NCBI RefSeq assembly: GCF_002224125.1
Contig: NZ_NCSM01000034.1
Span: 5,865 to 69,864 of the forward strand
Length of the DNA stretch: 64,000 bases
Direction of reading: 5' to 3'
Source: Streptomyces sp. NBS 14/10
Lineage (GTDB): Bacteria; Actinomycetota; Actinomycetes; Streptomycetales; Streptomycetaceae
Each line of letters starts with the position of its first letter. Position 1 is the first letter of the stretch. The notes under the pieces are model-generated. The model saw only the letters and a list, made by a program, of their open reading frames with translations. It was not told the origin of the DNA and searched no databases. The translations under genes were made by a program, and so were the position numbers. Of the stretch, positions 9,189 through 18,206 are shown in pieces.

Positions 9189-9506
9189 GGCTGCTCCATC
9201 TCCTCGTGTTGCTTGCAGATTGCTTGTGAATGTGAACGCTTTCACGAACCCCTCGACAAGGGTAGGGACGTCAACCAGTTGGGGCTGGTGCGGTCCCGTG
9301 GACTGAGGAAGGGGATTCGGGCTCTCAAGGGGGCCTTCTGGAGGCCGTCCCGATCGCCAAGAAGAGATTCGCAAACCTCGGCGGCGGATACAACCCCTTC
9401 CGGAAAGTTTTTTTTGATTCCTTGGTGTCGGCTCTGTCACAGCCCTACTTCCGGGGGGTGGAAGCCAGGCTAAACGTTCGACTGGAAGGACTTTTTGCGG
9501 TCTCAC
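9189..9506. other. Upstream region of wblE
   Basis: 318 bp without a gene, between wblE and the lipid kinase stop. It should hold the wblE promoter and a long leader. The only landmark is a run of eight T at 9407-9414. I could not place a promoter with confidence. Confidence 0.5.
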
Positions 9507-10475
9507 TCACACAATCACACGCAGTGCACGGCGTACGCCTGTGAACGTCACGCTCGTACGCAGTCCCAGGTGGTCACCGTCCATCTGAAACGGCAGTGGC
9601 GCCTGCGATTGCAAGGTGAAGTCCGTCAGGTCGTGCAGGGAGGTCGCGTGCTTGCCGCGGGGCCCTCGATCGGGGCTGGAGGTGAGCAGCTGGGTCGCGT
9701 AGCGGGTGGCCGCCGAGGTGGACAGTTTGGAGAGTCCAAGCACGTCAAGGGCGGTGTCGAAGGATGCGCGCGGCGTGGCGTAGATCGGGCGGTTGCCCAG
9801 GAAGGTCCAGGGGACGGTGTTGCAGATGATGGCCAGCACCAGTTGTTCGATGGGGTCCTCGTCCGGCCGCTGGAGGGTTATGGTCCCCTCCCGGCGGTGC
9901 GGATCGCCGAGGAATTGACGCATCACCTGGCGTATGTAAAGCGCATGGGTCGAGCGCTTGCCGCGCTCGCGCTGTTGTTCGACTCGGCCGATCACGCCCG
10001 CGTCGAAGCCGAAGCCCGCGCAGAAGGTGAACCAGCGCGCCGGCACCGACTCGTCCGGGGTGCCAGGCGTGCCCCCCGCGAGCCCGAGACCGACTGTCCG
10101 CTCAGTGCCGTCCCGTAGCGCGTCCAGCAGGGCGCCGGTGGCCTCCACGACGTCATTGGGCAGGCCGAGGGCGCGGGCGAAGACATTGGTGGAGCCGCCG
10201 GGCACGACGGCCAGGCGGGGCAGCCCGTCCGGATCGGGGCCGTGGTGCAACAGCCCGTTGACCACCTCGTTGACCGTGCCGTCACCGCCGAGGGCGACGA
10301 CCAGCTCATGTGTGCCCCCCTCCGCGGCCTGCCGGGCCAGGTCGCGGGCGTGCCCCCGGTACTCCGTGGTCGCCACGTCCAGCTTCAGATCGCTGGCGAG
10401 CGCGTGGATCAGGACGTCGCGGGTGCGGGCACTGGTGGTGGTTGCTGCCGGATTGACCACGATGAGCGCGCGCAT
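9507..10475 (-). CDS. Diacylglycerol/sphingosine kinase-family lipid kinase
   Basis: About 322 residues of the DAGK_cat family (YegS/DgkB/BmrU). The N-terminal nucleotide-binding domain has MRALIVVNPAATTTS, the glycine-rich motif VVALGGDGTVNEVVNGL and VPGGSTNVFARALGLP. The C-terminal beta-sandwich is intact to the end. Start 10475 (MRALIVVNP) is preferred over the upstream GTG at 10493 because it begins exactly at the fold and has GGTAGG upstream. It probably phosphorylates a membrane lipid at the cytoplasmic face, possibly diacylglycerol or a phosphatidylinositol-mannoside precursor; the substrate cannot be told from sequence. Confidence 0.88.
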   Translation of the reverse strand: MRALIVVNPAATTTSARTRDVLIHALASDLKLDVATTEYRGHARDLARQAAEGGTHELVVALGGDGTVNEVVNGLLHHGPDPDGLPRLAVVPGGSTNVFARALGLPNDVVEATGALLDALRDGTERTVGLGLAGGTPGTPDESVPARWFTFCAGFGFDAGVIGRVEQQRERGKRSTHALYIRQVMRQFLGDPHRREGTITLQRPDEDPIEQLVLAIICNTVPWTFLGNRPIYATPRASFDTALDVLGLSKLSTSAATRYATQLLTSSPDRGPRGKHATSLHDLTDFTLQSQAPLPFQMDGDHLGLRTSVTFTGVRRALRVIV

Positions 10476-10559
10476 GCTCAGCAGCCTACCCACTAAGGGT
10501 GAATCGGCCGCAATCGCGGCCTGGCCCCGGCCCGGGCGGGCGGCGGCTACGCTGCTCGG

Positions 10560-11171
10560 GTGAGCAGTAAGAAGTCCGCCACCGCCAAGAAGGCCAGGGC
10601 CGCGAAGACGGCGAAGCCGACCTCCCAGGCCAAGCCGATCTCCCAGGCCAAGCCGATCTCCCAGGCCAAGCCGATCTCCCAGGCCAAGCCGATCTCCCAG
10701 GCCAAGGGGACAGCCCAGGTCAAGGGGACCGAGGGGACCAAGGCCGCCAAGGCCGTCCCCGCCGACGAGGCCCCGTCCGGCCCGCGCCCGACCCGGATCA
10801 CGGCCGCCGCGATGCTGGCCGCCGCCGAGGCCGTGGTGCTGGTGGGCCTGGGGGTGTACGTACTGGTCATGGGGCTGACCGGGGATCCGGACAGCCCTCA
10901 GCAGGCCGAAATGCTCGGCGTGACCGTGCTGGCGCTGGCCGCGCTGCCGCTGGCCGCGGCGCGCGGGCTGTGGCAGCGCCGGCGGTGGAGCCGCGGGCCC
11001 GCGATGATCACTCAGCTGATGGCGCTGCCCGTGGCCTGGACGCTGGTGCAGAACGGCGGCGGGCTGATCGCCGTCGGGGTGGTCACCGCCGTCGCGGCGT
11101 TCGCCGTCCTGGCGCTGCTGATCAACCCGACGGCGACGGAGGCCCTGGGCATCGGCCCGCGCGACGCCTGA
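10560..11171 (+). CDS. Small membrane protein with Lys-rich repeat tail
   Basis: 203 residues. The first 75 are a basic Ala/Lys region resembling a histone-H1 tail and contain five copies of the hexapeptide KP(I/T)SQA. Four hydrophobic helices follow (for example AVVLVGLGVYVLVMGLTG, TVLALAALPLAAARGLW and VGVVTAVAAFAVLALLI). GTG at 10560 is the only sensible start. The gene is divergent from the lipid kinase. I do not recognise a function. The repeat number is likely to vary between strains because the underlying DNA is a perfect 18-bp repeat. Confidence 0.78.
   Translation: MSSKKSATAKKARAAKTAKPTSQAKPISQAKPISQAKPISQAKPISQAKGTAQVKGTEGTKAAKAVPADEAPSGPRPTRITAAAMLAAAEAVVLVGLGVYVLVMGLTGDPDSPQQAEMLGVTVLALAALPLAAARGLWQRRRWSRGPAMITQLMALPVAWTLVQNGGGLIAVGVVTAVAAFAVLALLINPTATEALGIGPRDA
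10614..10703 (+). repeat. Five tandem 18-bp coding repeats
   Basis: AAGCCGATCTCCCAGGCC repeated in frame at 10614, 10632, 10650, 10668 and 10686, with one base change in the first unit. Each unit adds KPISQA to the basic tail. A degenerate sixth unit follows. Confidence 0.93.
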
Positions 11172-11178
11172 CCCCTGC

Positions 11179-11229
11179 TCTCACCCCTCTACTGTTCTCA
11201 CCCCTCTACTGTTCTCACCCCTCTACGCT
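11179..11229. repeat. Three 17-bp tandem repeats between convergent gene ends
   Basis: TCTCACCCCTCTACTGT occurs exactly twice (11179, 11196) and a third time with two changes (11213). The array runs from just after the membrane-protein stop to the sigma-factor stop. No terminator hairpin is seen in this gap. Confidence 0.88.
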
Positions 11230-12137
11230 CACTCCTCCACCAGCAACCGCTCCCGCAGCTGCGCGAGGGTGCGGGCCAGCAGCCGTGAGACATGCATCTG
11301 CGAGATGCCGACCTCCTGCGCGATCTGCGACTGGGTCATATTGCCGAAGAAGCGCAGCAGCAGGATCTTCTTCTCGCGCGGCGGCAGATCCTCCAGCAGC
11401 GGCTTCAGCGACTCGCGGTACTCGACGCCCTCCAGCGCCTCGTCCTCCGCGCCGAGCGTGTCCGCGACCGCCGGGGACTCGTCGTCCGTGTCCGGCACGT
11501 CCAGGGACAGCGTGCTGTACGCGTTGGCCGACTCCAGGCCCTCCAGCACCTCCTCCTCGGAGATGCTCAGATGCTCGGCCAGCTCATGGACCGTGGGGGC
11601 GCGGCCGTGCCGCTGGGAGAGCTCTGCGGTGGCCGTGGTCAGCGAGAGCCGCAGCTCCTGCAGCCGACGCGGCACCCGCACCGCCCAGCCCTTGTCGCGG
11701 AAGTGCCGCTTGATCTCGCCGACGACCGTGGGGGTCGCATACGTCGAGAACTCCACACCGCGGTCCGGGTCGAACCGGTCCACGGACTTGATCAATCCGA
11801 TGGTGGCGACCTGAGTGAGGTCGTCCAGCGGCTCGCCGCGGTTGCGGAAACGCCGCGCCAGGTGCTCCACCAGCGGCAGATGCATCCGCACGAGGGTGTT
11901 GCGCAGCTCGGCACGGGCCGTGGAGCCCTCCGGAAGGCCGCGCAGCTCGACGAACATCGCCCGGGCTCCGCTGCGATCATGCGGATCGGGCTGCTCGCGC
12001 CGCTCGTGGTGATGCTGATCCATGTGGTCCGCCCGCTCTGGTCGGTCTCCTGCCGCCTCCGGGTCCGCGGGATGCGGCTGGGCCGGCGGGTGCGGGATGG
12101 CCGGGGTGTGTACTCCCCGCGATGATGCGGTGCTCAC
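11229..12137 (-). CDS. sigH: SigF/SigB-family stress sigma factor (SigH-like)
   Basis: 302 residues. After a Pro/His-rich N-terminal tail of about 60 residues, sigma region 2 reads RMHLPLVEHLARRFRNRGEP and DLTQVATIGLIKSVDRFDPD. Region 3 starts at AVRVPRRLQELRLSL, and region 4 ends with SQIAQEVGISQMHVSRLLAR. This is a group 3 sigma of the SigF/SigB type. The GTG start at 12137 follows GGGGGG in the leader, 16 bp after the anti-sigma stop, so the pair is co-transcribed. Position next to wblE and the lipid kinase matches S. coelicolor sigH (osmotic stress and differentiation), but several paralogues share this sequence type. Confidence 0.85.
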   Translation of the reverse strand: MSTASSRGVHTPAIPHPPAQPHPADPEAAGDRPERADHMDQHHHERREQPDPHDRSGARAMFVELRGLPEGSTARAELRNTLVRMHLPLVEHLARRFRNRGEPLDDLTQVATIGLIKSVDRFDPDRGVEFSTYATPTVVGEIKRHFRDKGWAVRVPRRLQELRLSLTTATAELSQRHGRAPTVHELAEHLSISEEEVLEGLESANAYSTLSLDVPDTDDESPAVADTLGAEDEALEGVEYRESLKPLLEDLPPREKKILLLRFFGNMTQSQIAQEVGISQMHVSRLLARTLAQLRERLLVEE

Positions 12138-12153
12138 GGAGCCCCCCTTTCCT

Positions 12154-12567
12154 TCACGGCTGTCCGGGGCCGGCGCCGCGCTCCTTGTACAGGCTGATAC
12201 TGACCGTGCGGTCTTCGGCGACGGTCGAGTCGACCTTGCCGGCGAGCGCGGAGAGCACTGTCCAGGCGAAGGTGTCGCGCTCGGGGGCGCGTCCGTCGGT
12301 GGTCGGGGCCGAGACGGTCACCTGAAGTGCGTCGTCGATCAGGCGGAAGACGCAGCTCAGCACACTGCCGGGCACGGCTTGCTGGAGCAGGATCGCGCAC
12401 GCCTCGTCGACGGCGATGCGCAGATCCTCGATCTCGTCGAGGGTGAAGTCCAAGCGGGCTGCCAGGCCGGCCGTGGCCGTCCGCAGCACCGACAGGTAGG
12501 CACCCTCAGCGGGCAGCCGGACTTCTACGAAGTCCTGGGTCCCGGGCTCGCCTGCGATCTGGGACAC
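12154..12567 (-). CDS. RsbW-like anti-sigma kinase (UshX/PrsH-type)
   Basis: 137 residues of the HATPase_c GHKL fold found in SpoIIAB/RsbW. LDEIEDLRIAVDEACAILL is the N box (with an E-D-x-x-x-A-V-D-E-A pattern), and ISLYKERG lies near the end. The G1 region is weakly conserved. GTG at 12567 is chosen because GGAGG at its 5' side has proper spacing; the TTG upstream overlaps that site. It should bind and inhibit the sigma factor encoded 16 bp downstream. No anti-anti-sigma gene is adjacent; STAS genes sit about 9 kb away. Confidence 0.87.
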   Translation of the reverse strand: MSQIAGEPGTQDFVEVRLPAEGAYLSVLRTATAGLAARLDFTLDEIEDLRIAVDEACAILLQQAVPGSVLSCVFRLIDDALQVTVSAPTTDGRAPERDTFAWTVLSALAGKVDSTVAEDRTVSISLYKERGAGPGQP

Positions 12568-12955
12568 CCTCACCTCCAAGGTGACACAAGCTGATTGAGC
12601 TGAGCTGATTGGAGCGCCGGTCGTGAGCCCTTATGGTGGAGGGGGTACGGACCGACGCGGCACGTGGTTCGGCTGCGACGCTATCGCGATCTGCGGCTCG
12701 GTGTCGCCCGGACGAAGCACGGCCCCCGTCATGGGTGAACGCCGACCCGAAGGTCCTCGATATCACTCAGTGTAAGCACATGAGTACGCACAGTGGCTAG
12801 AGGTCTGCGGTCTCAATTCGAAAGAGATGTCGCCTCGTTGAAGGAACCGCAGGTGACAGGCTCCTTTCCGGCCCTCTCCCCGCTGAGGGCGTCGCTGCTC
12901 GGATCATTCGGATCATGAGTAAGGCTAGCGGGCCGCACCGACGATGCGGCAGTCA
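12568..12955. other. Upstream region of the anti-sigma/sigma operon
   Basis: 388 bp without a supported gene, between the anti-sigma start and the UBP-protein stop. It should hold the operon promoters. In S. coelicolor an extra gene (ushY) lies here; I see no equivalent frame. Confidence 0.5.
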
Positions 12956-13216
12956 TTAGAGGATCATGTGGTCCACGTAGCACCAGCGCCAGTCCTCGCC
13001 GGGCTCGAAGCTGCGCATCACGGGGTGTCCGGTCTCCTTGTAGTGCTCGGTGGCGTGCTGGAACGGCGATGAGTCGCAGCAGCCGATATGCCCGCAGGAC
13101 AGACACAGCCGCAACTGCACCGGGTGGCTCTCCGCGGCCAGGCACTCCCGGCAGGTGTCGTACCTGGGCTCCGGTTCGGGCACCGGCAGCTCGGGAACAT
13201 GCGGACACTCGTTCAT
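12956..13216 (-). CDS. UBP-type zinc-finger protein
   Basis: 86 residues that are all one UBP (ubiquitin-hydrolase-like) zinc finger. It begins MNECPHVPELP. The Cys pair CRECL is followed by LCLSCGHIGCCD and then HATEHYKETGHPVMRS, giving the full set of Cys and His ligands. It ends with WRWCYVDHMIL. Stand-alone copies are common in actinobacteria and usually lie near metabolic or transport genes; no role is established. The start is 44 bp from the divergent antiporter, so the two share a promoter region. Confidence 0.85.
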   Translation of the reverse strand: MNECPHVPELPVPEPEPRYDTCRECLAAESHPVQLRLCLSCGHIGCCDSSPFQHATEHYKETGHPVMRSFEPGEDWRWCYVDHMIL

Positions 13217-13260
13217 GATTGCCAGACTAAACCGACAACACCATCGGGACGGGCTGGTTC

Positions 13261-14865
13261 ATGGACGTATTTCCACTGCTGGTGCTGGTCGCGGGCAGCG
13301 CGGCCGTCGCGGGCGCGGCCCGCCGCACACCAGTGCCCGCCCCGCTGCTGCTGGTCGCCGTCGGACTCATCGCCTCATATGTGCCCGGGGTGCCCGAGTA
13401 CACGCTCGACCCGCATATCGTGCTGCCGCTCGTACTGCCGCCCCTGCTGCACACGGCGGCGCTCGAAAGTTCGTACCTGGACCTGCGCGCCAACATCCGC
13501 CCCGTCGCCCTGCTGTCGATCGGGTATGTGCTCTTCGCGACCCTCGCGGTCGGCTGGCTCGCCTATCTGCTGGTGCCGGACCTGCCGCTGACCGCCGCGC
13601 TCGTCCTGGGCGCGGTCATCGCCCCGCCGGACGCGGTGGCGGCGACGGCCATCGCCCGGCGCGTCGGCCTGCCCTCCCGCCTGACCACCGTCCTCCAGGG
13701 CGAATCCCTGGTCAACGACGCCACGGCCATCACCGCCTACAAGGTGGCGCTGGCCGCGGCGGTCGGCGAGGGGGCCACCTGGACAGGGGGCCTGCGGGAA
13801 TTCGCCCTCGCGGCCGTCGGCGGCGTCGGGGTCGGTCTGATCCTGATGGTGCCGCTGCACTGGCTGCGCACCCATCTGCGCGATCCGCTGCTGCAGAACA
13901 CCCTCTCGCTGCTCATCCCCTTCGTCGCGTACCTGGCGGCTGAACAGGTCCACGCCTCGGGCGTGCTCGCGGTCGTCGTGGTCGCCCTCTACCTCGGGCA
14001 CCACTCCTGGCAGGTGGACTTCGCCACCAGGCTCCAGGAGTCGGCGGTGTGGAAGATGATCGCCTTCGTGCTGGAGTCCGCCGTGTTCGCCCTGATCGGG
14101 CTGCAGCTGCCGGTCGTGCTGCGGGGCCTGGGCGAGTACGGGGCCGGCGAGGCGGGCTGGTACGCGGCGATGCTCTTCCTCGCGGTCGTGTGCGTACGCT
14201 TCATCTGGGTCTTCCCCGCGACCTTCCTGCCCCGGGTGCTGTCCCGCCGGATCCGCGAGCGGGAGCCGGAGACCGACTGGACCTCGCCGGTCATCGTCGG
14301 CTGGGCCGGGATGCGCGGGGTGGTCTCGCTGGCCATCGCCTTCTCGATCCCGCTGACCGGGCACGGCGGACTCCCCTTCCCGGCTCGTAACCTCATCCTC
14401 TTTCTGACCTTTACGACCGTCATCGGCACCCTCGTCATCCAAGGGCTCACCCTGCCCGCGCTGATCCGGCTGCTGCCCGTGCCCGGCCGTGATGTGCAGG
14501 CCGAGACCCTGGCGGAGGCGCAGGCGCAGAACGAGGCGTCCCGGGCCGCCGAGCGCCGCCTCGACGAACTCCTCGCCGATGAGCGCAACGCCCTGCCCCA
14601 GCCGCTCGCCGACCGGCTCCGCGCGGTGCTGGAGCGGCGCCGCAACGCGGTGTGGGAGCGGCTGGGAGCGGTGAACGAGGTGACGGGGGAGTCGGCCGAC
14701 GACACCTACCGCCGGCTGGCCCGCGAGGTGATCGGCGCCGAGCGCGCGGTGTTCGTGGAACTCCGCGACGCCCGGCGGATCGACGACGAGATGCTGCGGA
14801 CGCTGCTGCGCAGGCTGGACCTGGAGGAGGCGACGGCCTACCGGGAGGAGAACGCGGACGGCTAG
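13261..14865 (+). CDS. CPA1-family Na+/H+ antiporter
   Basis: 534 residues with about 12 membrane segments over the first 410, followed by a 120-residue hydrophilic, Glu/Arg-rich tail. Ion-site motifs of NhaP/NHE proteins are present: APPDAVAATAIARR (Asp124) and ESLVNDATAI (Asn152-Asp153). A conserved GWAGMRGVVSLAIAFSIPLT lies in the penultimate bundle. It likely expels Na+ (or K+) in exchange for protons at the plasma membrane. Its placement beside an osmotic-stress sigma locus suits a salt or pH role, but this is inference. The ATG at 13261 gives a membrane segment immediately. Confidence 0.9.
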   Translation: MDVFPLLVLVAGSAAVAGAARRTPVPAPLLLVAVGLIASYVPGVPEYTLDPHIVLPLVLPPLLHTAALESSYLDLRANIRPVALLSIGYVLFATLAVGWLAYLLVPDLPLTAALVLGAVIAPPDAVAATAIARRVGLPSRLTTVLQGESLVNDATAITAYKVALAAAVGEGATWTGGLREFALAAVGGVGVGLILMVPLHWLRTHLRDPLLQNTLSLLIPFVAYLAAEQVHASGVLAVVVVALYLGHHSWQVDFATRLQESAVWKMIAFVLESAVFALIGLQLPVVLRGLGEYGAGEAGWYAAMLFLAVVCVRFIWVFPATFLPRVLSRRIREREPETDWTSPVIVGWAGMRGVVSLAIAFSIPLTGHGGLPFPARNLILFLTFTTVIGTLVIQGLTLPALIRLLPVPGRDVQAETLAEAQAQNEASRAAERRLDELLADERNALPQPLADRLRAVLERRRNAVWERLGAVNEVTGESADDTYRRLAREVIGAERAVFVELRDARRIDDEMLRTLLRRLDLEEATAYREENADG

Positions 14866-14882
14866 GGCCCGTCGCCTCGGCC

Positions 14883-14960
14883 GGTCGCCTCAGGCGGTCA
14901 CTTCAGGCGGTCACTTCAGGCGGTCACTTCAGGCGGTCGCCTCAGCCGGTCACTTCAGCC
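14883..14960. repeat. Six 13-bp tandem repeats covering the amidase stop codon
   Basis: GGTCACTTCAGGC and close variants, six in a row from 14883. The last unit encodes the final Leu-Lys and stop of the leftward amidase gene. The repeats fill the gap between the two convergent genes. Confidence 0.92.
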
Positions 14961-15540
14961 GGTCGCGGATGCGCGCCCGCATCGAGGCCATGGTGAAGCC
15001 GCGCGGGTCCGTCTTGCCCGGCTGCCATTCGAGATGGCCGATCACCGAGCGCTCGGTCCAGCCGTGATAGCGGCAGATCGCCGCCGCGGCCCGCTCGATC
15101 GCCTCCAGTTGGGCGTCCGGCCAGGGGTCCTTTCCATCGCCGAGGTTTTCGCATTCGAAGCCGTAGAAACAGCGATTGCCGTCCGTGTTCGCCTCGTTGT
15201 CCGGAGGCAGGGCCTTCTCGGCGATCACCGCCCGCAGCACCTCGTCGTCGCCGAGCCCCGCGTGGTTGGCGCGGCCGTAGCCGACCAGGTGCACCTCGCC
15301 GTCCTTGGCGATCACGCCATGGCACAGCGGGCCGGGCAGCGCCTCGAAGCCGTCCCGGCAGATCCGTACGGTCAGGTCGGTGCCCGAGGTGACCGTGTGG
15401 TGGATCATGACGCCGTGCACCTCGCCCCAGGGTCCCTTGTGGTTTCTGTTGTGGTGCCGCCAGTCCCCGACCTGCACCACCTGCAGACCCTCTCGCTGCA
15501 GAACCGCCAAAAAGTCCCCTGCGGACATGGGTGAGGCCAT
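14950..15540 (-). CDS. N-acetylmuramoyl-L-alanine amidase domain protein (Amidase_2/PGRP)
   Basis: 196 residues, almost entirely one type 2 amidase (T7 lysozyme-like) domain. Zinc ligands are predicted at His47 (MIHHTVTSG), His169 (SVIGHLEW) and Asp178 (GKTDPRG). No signal peptide is seen, which is normal for phage-type amidases and also for a spore- or lysis-linked enzyme. The reaction would be cleavage of the MurNAc-L-Ala bond. Start 15540 gives MASPMSAGDFLAVL. It stands alone with no phage genes nearby. Confidence 0.88.
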   Translation of the reverse strand: MASPMSAGDFLAVLQREGLQVVQVGDWRHHNRNHKGPWGEVHGVMIHHTVTSGTDLTVRICRDGFEALPGPLCHGVIAKDGEVHLVGYGRANHAGLGDDEVLRAVIAEKALPPDNEANTDGNRCFYGFECENLGDGKDPWPDAQLEAIERAAAAICRYHGWTERSVIGHLEWQPGKTDPRGFTMASMRARIRDRLK

Positions 15541-15717
15541 GGCCGCCTCCGTTCGCGTCGTGCGGGGCCGCCCATCGCGGCCCGACTGTCACCCCCTGCA
15601 TACCCACGAAAACACTCGGTGATGAATCCCTGGTGCAAGCGATGCGGGGCACTCCGGTTATGGTGCGATCCGATCCGCTCGACGATGCCGACGATGCGCA
15701 GGAAGAAGCACGCCACC

Positions 15718-16629
15718 ATGGACTACCAGGCACTCTTGGAGGAGGTCGCGACCCACGTCGCACCGCATATCGGCCAGGGCGAGGTGGCCCAGTACATCCC
15801 CGCGCTGGCCTCGGTGGACCCGCGCCGGTTCGGTATCGCCGTCGCGGACGTGGACGGCACGGTGACCGGGGTCGGCGACTGGGACGTCCCCTTCTCCGTA
15901 CAGAGCATCTCCAAGGCGTTCAGCCTCGCGCTCGTCCTCGAACAGGACGGCGAGCGGATCTGGCGCCGAGTCGGCCGGGAGCCGTCCGGCAACCCGTTCA
16001 ACTCCCTGGTGCAGCTGGAGTACGAGAACGGCATCCCGCGCAATCCGTTCATCAACGCCGGCGCCCTGGTCGTCACCGACCGGCTGCAGACCCTGACCGG
16101 CGACGCCAGCACCACCATGCTGGAGTTCCTGCGCGCCGAGAGCGGCAACCCCGACCTCGCCTTCGACCAGGCCGTCGCGGCCTCCGAGTCCGAGCACGGC
16201 GACCGCAACGCCGCCCTCGCGCACTTCATGGCGAGCTACGGCAACCTCGACAATCCCGTCACCACCGTCCTGGAGCACTACTTCTGGCAGTGCTCGATCG
16301 AGATGACCTGCCGCGACCTGGCCGTCGCGGGCGGCTTCCTGGCCCGGCACGGGCTGCGCGCGGACGGCTCCCGGCTGCTGTCGCCGCGCCAGGCGAAGCG
16401 GATCAACGCGGTCATGCTCACCTGCGGTACGTACGACGCGGCGGGCGACTTCGCCTACCGCGTCGGCCTGCCCGGCAAGAGCGGCGTCGGCGGCGGCATC
16501 GTCGCCGTGATACCCGGCCGGTGCACGCTGTGCGTCTGGAGCCCGGGGCTGGACGCACGGGGCAACTCGGTGGCAGGGATGGCGGCGCTCGACCACTTCA
16601 CGACGCTGACCGGCTGGTCGGTGTTCTAA
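15718..16629 (+). CDS. glsA: Glutaminase A
   Basis: 303 residues, the usual GlsA size. The beta-lactamase-fold nucleophile/base pair is Ser63-x-x-Lys66 in [13 protein letters not shown]. Other family blocks include [30 protein letters not shown] and [12 protein letters not shown] near the C-terminus. It hydrolyses glutamine to glutamate and ammonia in the cytoplasm. ATG at 15718 is preferred: AGGAAGAAG lies about 12 nt upstream and homologues start [12 protein letters not shown]; the longer frame reads into an Arg/Cys-rich leader. Confidence 0.92.
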   Translation: MDYQALLEEVATHVAPHIGQGEVAQYIPALASVDPRRFGIAVADVDGTVTGVGDWDVPFSVQSISKAFSLALVLEQDGERIWRRVGREPSGNPFNSLVQLEYENGIPRNPFINAGALVVTDRLQTLTGDASTTMLEFLRAESGNPDLAFDQAVAASESEHGDRNAALAHFMASYGNLDNPVTTVLEHYFWQCSIEMTCRDLAVAGGFLARHGLRADGSRLLSPRQAKRINAVMLTCGTYDAAGDFAYRVGLPGKSGVGGGIVAVIPGRCTLCVWSPGLDARGNSVAGMAALDHFTTLTGWSVF

Positions 16630-16692
16630 CTCGACGTCCACTGGCCAACGGTCGCGGCGGGCGGGACCATGGAGAGAGCAGGAGGTGTACGC

Positions 16693-16917
16693 ATGCAGCA
16701 CGAGATGCGCGCCGAATACGAGGAGGGCAGCTCGGGTCGGGTGGCCGGCGCGCCGGTCAAGATCTGGCACATGGTCCGCGCCAACGGCACGACCGCGATG
16801 TGCGGGCGCGAGCTGGCCCCGGACGCCGAAACGCAGTCGGCGGAGGTCTGGGCCACGGACGACTCAGTGCCCTTCTGTCATTCCTGTGGCGCGATGTATC
16901 TGCGCGAGGTTCCCTGA
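16693..16917 (+). CDS. Small conserved hypothetical protein with Cys pairs
   Basis: 74 residues starting [12 protein letters not shown] behind a near-perfect AGGAGGTG site. Cys residues fall in TAMCGRELA and [14 protein letters not shown], so a small zinc ribbon is possible. I recall similar short proteins in Streptomyces, but no function. It lies 5 nt before the AraC-type gene and is probably co-transcribed with it. Confidence 0.72.
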   Translation: MQHEMRAEYEEGSSGRVAGAPVKIWHMVRANGTTAMCGRELAPDAETQSAEVWATDDSVPFCHSCGAMYLREVP

Positions 16918-16921
16918 CGAG

Positions 16922-17677
16922 GTGCTGTACCAGGAGCTGTACCAGGAGTGGGGATCCAGGCCGCTGGGCGGCCGGGCGGTGGTGTGGTCCCGTACCGCCG
17001 GGGCCGGGCCGCATCGGGTGGTGCCGGACGGCTGCACCGATTTGATCTGGGGCGCCGAGGAGCTTTTCGTGGCCGGGCCCGACACCCGGGCCCACCTCGC
17101 CCAGGGCTCGCCGGGCGCCCGCTGGGTCGGACTGCGGTTCGCACCCGGCACCGGCCCCGATGTGCTCGGGGTGCCCGCGTACGAACTGCGGGACCAGAGG
17201 GTGCCGTTGGCGGCGCTGTGGCCGGACGCCGAGGTGCGGCGGCTCACCGAGCGGCTGGCGGAGGCGGCGGACCGCGGCGGTACGGGCCCGGATGGCGTCG
17301 GGCCGGACGGCACGGGCCCTCGCGGGGCCAGCCGCCTCCTGGAGGCCGTCGCGCTGGACCGGCTGCACCGTGCCGAGCCGCCCGATCCGGCGGTCGGAGC
17401 GGTCGTCGCGGGGCTCTCCGGCGGCCGGTCCGTCGCCGAGGTCGCCGCGGCGGTGGGCCTCGGGGAGCGGCAGCTGCACCGGCGGTCGCTCGCGGCGTTC
17501 GGCTACGGCCCCAAGACGCTGGCCCGGGTCCTGCGGCTGAACCGCGCGCTGGACGCGGCCCGGGTGGGGACGGCCTTCGCCGAGGTCGCGGCCGTCACCG
17601 GATACGCCGACCAGGCCCATCTCGCACGCGAGGTCAGGGCGCTGGCCGGGGTGCCGCTGGGCCGGCTGCTGACCTAG
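16922..17677 (+). CDS. AraC-family transcriptional regulator
   Basis: About 251 residues. The N-terminal DUF6597-like domain ([23 protein letters not shown]) is followed by a C-terminal AraC double HTH ([20 protein letters not shown] and [20 protein letters not shown]). A Gly/Pro/Asp spacer near residue 120 looks like low-complexity growth. The GTG at 16922 is a compromise: it overlaps no other gene and keeps the conserved YQEW start. The target is unknown; the VOC gene on the other strand is the nearest candidate. Confidence 0.82.
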   Translation: MLYQELYQEWGSRPLGGRAVVWSRTAGAGPHRVVPDGCTDLIWGAEELFVAGPDTRAHLAQGSPGARWVGLRFAPGTGPDVLGVPAYELRDQRVPLAALWPDAEVRRLTERLAEAADRGGTGPDGVGPDGTGPRGASRLLEAVALDRLHRAEPPDPAVGAVVAGLSGGRSVAEVAAAVGLGERQLHRRSLAAFGYGPKTLARVLRLNRALDAARVGTAFAEVAAVTGYADQAHLAREVRALAGVPLGRLLT

Positions 17678-17685
17678 CCGCCGGG

Positions 17686-17724
17686 GCGTACCGCCGGTGC
17701 GTACCGCCGGTGCGTACCGCCGGT
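17686..17724. repeat. Three 13-bp tandem repeats after the AraC gene
   Basis: GCGTACCGCCGGT is repeated exactly three times, directly after the AraC stop and 15 bp before the VOC stop. Confidence 0.9.
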
Positions 17725-17739
17725 CCGGCGCGCCTCCGG

Positions 17740-18141
17740 TCAGTCGGCCAGGGGCGCGAACAGGCTGACGCCATTGCCGTCCGGGTCGACGACGACGGCG
17801 TAGCGCTGGCCCCAGAACGCGTCCCACGGCTCCTTGTGCCCGCGCCCGATTCCCGACTCGACGAGCTCGGCGTACGTCTTGTCCACGTCCGCCGGGCTGT
17901 CGCAGAGGAAGGCCAGGCCGATGCGTTCGGACCCGCTCGACGACGGCGTCCAGTCGGAGTCGAAGGAGCGGACCACCGCGACGGTGTCCCACAGCAGGCG
18001 CAGCCCGCCCGGCAAGGTGGCCTCGACATGCGGCTCGGTGTCGGCGTCGGCGGGGATGTTTACGCCGAGTCGGCGATAGAAGGCGAGCGAGGCGGCCATG
18101 TCGGTGGTGACCAGGCCGATCGCGTCAAATCGTGCTGTCAT
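17740..18141 (-). CDS. VOC-family (glyoxalase/bleomycin-resistance fold) protein
   Basis: 133 residues with two beta-alpha-beta-beta-beta units. MTARFDAIGLVTTDMAASLA is the first strand/helix, and the second half ends YAVVVDPDGNGVSLFAPLAD. Metal-ligand positions of the VOC fold include the final Glu/Ser position, which here is Ser (GVSLF), so a classic glyoxalase site is uncertain. Roles range from dioxygenase to drug binding. Start 18141 is the only ATG that keeps the first strand. Confidence 0.82.
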   Translation of the reverse strand: MTARFDAIGLVTTDMAASLAFYRRLGVNIPADADTEPHVEATLPGGLRLLWDTVAVVRSFDSDWTPSSSGSERIGLAFLCDSPADVDKTYAELVESGIGRGHKEPWDAFWGQRYAVVVDPDGNGVSLFAPLAD

Positions 18142-18206
18142 GCGGGCAGCGTAGGCAAGCCGCCGACCGCCGGTCTTGAACGAATCGGACACGACACGGC
18201 GGGGTC

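Noticed and set aside
9189..9506. SigR-type promoter (GGAAT-N18-GTT) in front of wblE
   Set aside because: GGAA and GTT motifs occur on the reverse strand but the spacing is 20-22, not 18-19.
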